Positions 61,036 to 64,000 of a stretch of 64,000 nucleotides of DNA are shown piece by piece (position 1 is the stretch's first letter; every line of letters starts with the position of its first letter). A program made the position numbers and the translations under genes. Source of the stretch: Modicisalibacter radicis (lineage in GTDB: Bacteria > Pseudomonadota > Gammaproteobacteria > Pseudomonadales > Halomonadaceae). The notes under the pieces are model-generated. The model made no database searches, was not told the DNA's origin, and saw nothing but the letters and a program-made list of their open reading frames with translations. The stretch is from the NCBI RefSeq assembly GCF_900961225.1, contig NZ_CAAHFN010000059.1:1-64000 (forward strand). Direction: 5' to 3'.

Positions 61036-61572
61036 TCACATCTCTAATCTAGCTGACGAATTCAGGTTAGCTAAACAATTACTGCTCCAATAGCTTTTCA
61101 ATCCAGACAATACCTTATTGGCGGTAGAAGGTGGATTTACCCGCATCTCTTGATAGGCAATTCCTAAATGTTGAAGAAATTTTTTCGACGGTGGCCGTCC
61201 TGAAAAATCGTCAAGGCTTGGTGAAAACTTAAGCCCAACAATTTCACACATGGCTTTTTCCAATCCTTGTGGCCTCGCTTCAACCACTTCAAAACACTGC
61301 TGCTCTTCGGCTGTTCTTCCGCATGAAGCGTACCAATAACCGAAATCATCTAAACCTCTTCGCCGATCGCCAGCTAAACAATAATGTGAAATCTCATGCA
61401 AAAGGCTTCGTGGATAGTTACTTCTAAAATAAACAACTGCATGGGTATTCGCTCTCGGAGCTTCGTAGAACGGCTCTTCTGCGTCACCTTTTATTGTTAA
61501 GTCAGGGAGAATGTCCGCAAAGGCATTTATCAAATTTTGACAGCATTCATCATCGGTACTGCACACACTCAT
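61036..61572 (-). CDS. epmC: Elongation factor P hydroxylase, divergent AT-rich copy
   Basis: 178 residues, full length for EpmC (E. coli about 182). It has the metal-binding HEISH at 59-63 in LLHEISHYCLAGDRRRGL, then DDFGYWYASCGRTAEEQQCF and EVVEARPQGLEKAM, each aligned with the family. It hydroxylates the beta-lysyl-lysine of EF-P. Codon use is AT-rich, far from the backbone, so it was acquired. The island that carries it has destroyed the native epmC at its other end, so this may now be the only working copy. GGGA about 11 nt before ATG is a weak ribosome binding site. Confidence 0.87.
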   Translation of the reverse strand: MSVCSTDDECCQNLINAFADILPDLTIKGDAEEPFYEAPRANTHAVVYFRSNYPRSLLHEISHYCLAGDRRRGLDDFGYWYASCGRTAEEQQCFEVVEARPQGLEKAMCEIVGLKFSPSLDDFSGRPPSKKFLQHLGIAYQEMRVNPPSTANKVLSGLKSYWSSNCLANLNSSARLEM

Positions 61573-61819
61573 TTATTCATTTCCCAATACGAACTGACAA
61601 CTCGAAAAAACATTCAAAAACAGAGACATAAACCATTCTGCCTTTAATACAATCACTTAGTAAACATTGAGCATCCTGATAATGTTAACATCCTTAGCCT
61701 CTGCAATGAAGTGCCCCCTCCAGATCTGCACAGGCTATAGTGCAATCATCAGGAGGCGACGCCCCCCATCAAGCGATGGACCGCGAAGCGCAAAGCGTCT
61801 GTGGTCATGGACATCTTCA
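61573..61819. other. AT-rich stretch between epmC and IS3 copy 2
   Basis: 247 bp. It presumably holds the epmC promoter. At its right side the frame of the broken orfB continues into unrelated sequence ([17 protein letters not shown]), so an unknown element joins here. Confidence 0.4.
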
Positions 61820-62884
61820 TGCCGCCGCATGGCGTCCCGGGTCTCGAAACGTTCGCCATGGATTGCTTCGACCTTGAGGCTGTAGAAGAAGCTCTCGGCA
61901 CAGGCATTGTCGTAGCAGTTGCCCTTGGCACTCATGCTGCATTGGAGGTCGTTTCGGGTCAGCAGCGACTGGTACAGGGTCGAACAGTACTGGCTGCCGC
62001 GATCCGACCTTTTTGGGCATCTTACGGCGCCACAGCGCCATCTGGAGCGCGTCCCCGACCAGGTCGGCGGTCATCCGCTCGCTCATCGCCCAGCCGATCA
62101 CCTTGCGTGAGAACAGATCGATCAGCACCGCCAGGTAGAGCCATCCTTCACCGGTCGCCAGATAAGTGATGTCGCCGACCCATTTCTCGTTCGGCGCCGC
62201 GGCGGTAAAGTCTTGCTCCAGTCGATTGGGCGCCACCGGCAGCGAGTGTCGCGAGTTCGTCGTCGCCTTGAACTTGCGCGACGCCTTGGCGCGAAGCCCC
62301 TGGCGTCTCAGGCTGGCAGCGACGGTCTTGCGATCCACTATCAGGCCATCGTCAACCAGGTCCAGCGTCAATCTGGGGGCGCCTGAGCGCCCCTTCCGGC
62401 ACTCGTAGGCCTGGGTCACTCGCTGGTCGAGAACCGCCTGCCGGCGGCGTCTCGGAGACGGCATGCCGCCACGCTGTCGCCAGGCGTAGTAGCCGCTGCG
62501 AGAGACCCCGAGAACCCTGCACATCCGCTGGGTGCTGAATGCCTGACGATGCTGATGGATGAAGGCGTACTTCACTTCAGGCTCTTGGCAAAGTCCGGGG
62601 CCGCCATCGGACCGCGGCTTTTTTGCGATTTCAAGCTCTTCCGACTTCTCGGCCAGTTGGCGCTTGAGTCGGGCATTCTCGTCGGCCAGGGCTTGCTCGC
62701 GGGCTGAAGCGCTTTGCTGCTGCTGGGCCTTGGTCCGCCACTGGTAGAGCTGGGTGGGCTGGAGGCCAAGCTCTCGGGCGGCGGCACTGATGCCAACGCG
62801 ATCGCCGAGCGCCAGGGCCTCGGCCTTGTAGTCCTGGGAATAGCGGGTACGGGTTTTCTTCATCGAAGCTGCTTGCCTTGCCAT
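61735..62884 (-). pseudogene. IS3 orfA-orfB, fused and frameshifted
   Basis: From ATG 62884 orfA runs straight into orfB in one frame, because the base run after the A6 tract has one G fewer than in copy 1, so no frameshifting is needed. The frame then breaks after LWRRKMPK. About 15 nt covering VIVHSD, with the second catalytic Asp, are lost, and the reading resumes in another frame at [20 protein letters not shown]. The end is replaced by foreign codons. It is inactive. Confidence 0.85.
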
Positions 62885-62944
62885 GGGTCACCTCGTCTCA
62901 GTGTAATGTCTTAACCAGGTGTCCACTGCTGTTGGGCAAGATCA
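61820..62944 (-). mobile_element. IS3-family insertion sequence, copy 2 (truncated, inactive)
   Basis: It is related to copy 1. Read on the minus strand, it starts at 62944 with TGATCTTGCCCA and shares the next ~50 bases almost completely with copy 1. Its 3' part is missing: homology stops near 61,820 in place of the last ~35 codons and the right inverted repeat. Its outer end is exactly where backbone sequence resumes, so it forms the right border of the island. Confidence 0.87.
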
Positions 62945-63045
62945 TCCACTCCCCGGGTCGCCCTGCGACATCGGTCGCGTAGGCACGCCTCGGGGAGTCG
63001 CCTAGAATGGCGGTTTTGGATCGCCGGACGATAGGGAGCGTCGCC

Positions 63046-64000
63046 GTGGTAGCAATGAGCGGAAGCGGCTGGCAGCGCTGGCGTCGCGAGAATGCCGCGC
63101 TGATCCGCCTGGCCCTGCCGATCTGCGGCGCGCAGCTCGCCCAGTCGGGGATGAGCGTGACCGATGTGATCATGGCCGGGCGCGCCAGCGCCACCGACCT
63201 GGCGGCGATTTCGGTGGGATCCAGCCTGTGGCTGCCGTTGATGCTGTTCGCCACCGGCACGCTGATGGGCCTGACGCCGATCGTCGCCCAGCTGCTGGGC
63301 GGCGAGCGCGTGGCGCAGATCCGCCCCTACGTGCATCAGGCCCTGTGGCTGGCCCTGGCGCTGGGTGTGGTCGCCGCCCTGTTGCTGGCCTTCGCGGTGA
63401 TGCCGGTGTTCCGCCTGATGGCGGTGCCCGAACACGTCGCCTCGCTCTCGGCCAGCTACCTGGCCATGGTCGCTTTCGGCATGCCCGGCGTGGCCGCCTT
63501 CCAGGCACTGCGTGCCTTCGCCGACGGCATGAACCATACCCGTCCGGCGCTGTGGATCAGCCTGCTGGGGCTGGGGGTGAACGTGCCCTGCAATTACCTG
63601 CTGATCTATGGCGGCCCCGGCCTCGAGACGCTGTTCGGCGCCTCGCTGCCCCTGGGGTTGAGCGGGTTGCCGGCATTGGGCGCGGTGGGCTGCGGCATCG
63701 CCACCGCCCTGGCGATGTGGGTGATGTGCCTGGCGCTGGCGGCCTATACCCATCGCAGCGCGGTGTTCGCGTCACTCCATCTGTGGAAAAGGCTGGCGCG
63801 CCCGCAACGCGCCAAGCTCGGCGAGCTGCTGCACGTCGGTGCGCCGATCGGCGTGGCGATCTTCGTCGAGGTCACGCTGTTCACGCTGATCGCGCTGTTC
63901 ATCGCCAGCCTCGGCGAGATCGCCGTGGCCGCGCATCAGGTCGCGCTCAACTACACCTCGATCCTGTTCATGCTGCCGCTGTCGCTGGGCATGGCGCTGA
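63046..64000 (+). CDS. MATE family efflux transporter (3' end outside the window)
   Basis: At least 318 codons, running off the window. It opens MSGSGWQRWRRENAALIRLA, with PICGAQLAQSGMSVTDVIMA and GMNHTRPAL, as in NorM-type Na+ or H+ driven multidrug exporters. The helices of the N-lobe are complete and the C-lobe has begun. GTG 63046 with GGGAG 7 nt before is preferred over ATG 63055. It is the first backbone gene after the island. About 100 bp separate it from the IS3 end, with an ACTCCCCG/CGGGGAGT pair at 62948-62998. Confidence 0.9.
   Translation, partial: MVAMSGSGWQRWRRENAALIRLALPICGAQLAQSGMSVTDVIMAGRASATDLAAISVGSSLWLPLMLFATGTLMGLTPIVAQLLGGERVAQIRPYVHQALWLALALGVVAALLLAFAVMPVFRLMAVPEHVASLSASYLAMVAFGMPGVAAFQALRAFADGMNHTRPALWISLLGLGVNVPCNYLLIYGGPGLETLFGASLPLGLSGLPALGAVGCGIATALAMWVMCLALAAYTHRSAVFASLHLWKRLARPQRAKLGELLHVGAPIGVAIFVEVTLFTLIALFIASLGEIAVAAHQVALNYTSILFMLPLSLGMAL

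Overview
The window is a stretch of high-GC gammaproteobacterial chromosome, and a member of the Halomonadaceae (Halomonas-like) fits best. This is inferred from gene content and order: rpe-gph-trpE followed by a separate trpGDC, miaB-ybeZ-ybeY-corC-lnt, leuS-lptE-holA, fadBA, slyA, a SlyA-adjacent DUF2914 membrane protein, uup and tatD. Base and codon use are uniform and GC-rich from 1 to about 47,500 and again after about 62,945.

Backbone, left to right. 1-6.3 kb: the 3' end of an amidohydrolase, a large YdiJ-type FAD/Fe-S oxidoreductase, a DUF2905 protein and a cation/proton antiporter with a nucleotide-binding C-terminus. 6.3-12.5 kb (minus strand): rpe, a GIY-YIG/gph open frame, trpE, then a complete transcription attenuator with a TrpTrp leader peptide, then trpG-trpD-trpC. 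12.7-15.8 kb: secreted gamma-glutamyltransferase and an MFS transporter. 15.9-19.7 kb: a sulfate ABC uptake operon (sbp-cysT-cysW-cysA) with overlapping genes. 19.8-22.4 kb: YajG-like lipoprotein, thiopurine methyltransferase, SH3/coiled-coil membrane protein, DUF1820. 22.6-28.1 kb: miaB and the ybeZ-ybeY-corC-lnt cluster (RNA maturation and lipoprotein acylation). 28.2-33.2 kb: ybeL-like protein, leuS-lptE-holA. 33.3-47.1 kb: Yip1 protein, idi, MAPEG protein, a chemoreceptor with a FliA-type promoter, fadBA, DUF2914 membrane protein, slyA, uspA, uup, tatD and a small unknown protein.

Accessory island, about 47.5-62.94 kb. The left edge cuts the host epmC gene (EF-P hydroxylase): its first ~60 codons are gone and the remainder has a one-base frameshift. 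Inside are several regulator/oxidoreductase cassettes, often divergently arranged: TetR-SDR, SDR-TetR (with paired palindromic operators), SDR and GST next to another TetR with an operator-like repeat, and a DsbA-like/MFS/NmrA-like operon facing a LysR regulator. They are separated by remains of IS3- and IS110-family elements, a 99-bp MITE-like element and a decayed DUF2945 gene. Close to the right edge lies a second, complete, AT-rich, divergent epmC. The right edge is the outer inverted repeat of a dead IS3 copy, after which the backbone resumes with a MATE efflux gene that runs off the window.

The most interesting signals are: the apparent replacement of the native epmC by a foreign copy carried on the island that destroyed it; the complete trp attenuator placed between trpE and trpGDC, with a probably leaderless leader ORF; the in-frame joining of a GIY-YIG domain to Gph; and an SDR gene whose start region is an exact 18-bp triplication. 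I saw no rRNA, tRNA, CRISPR array or prophage.
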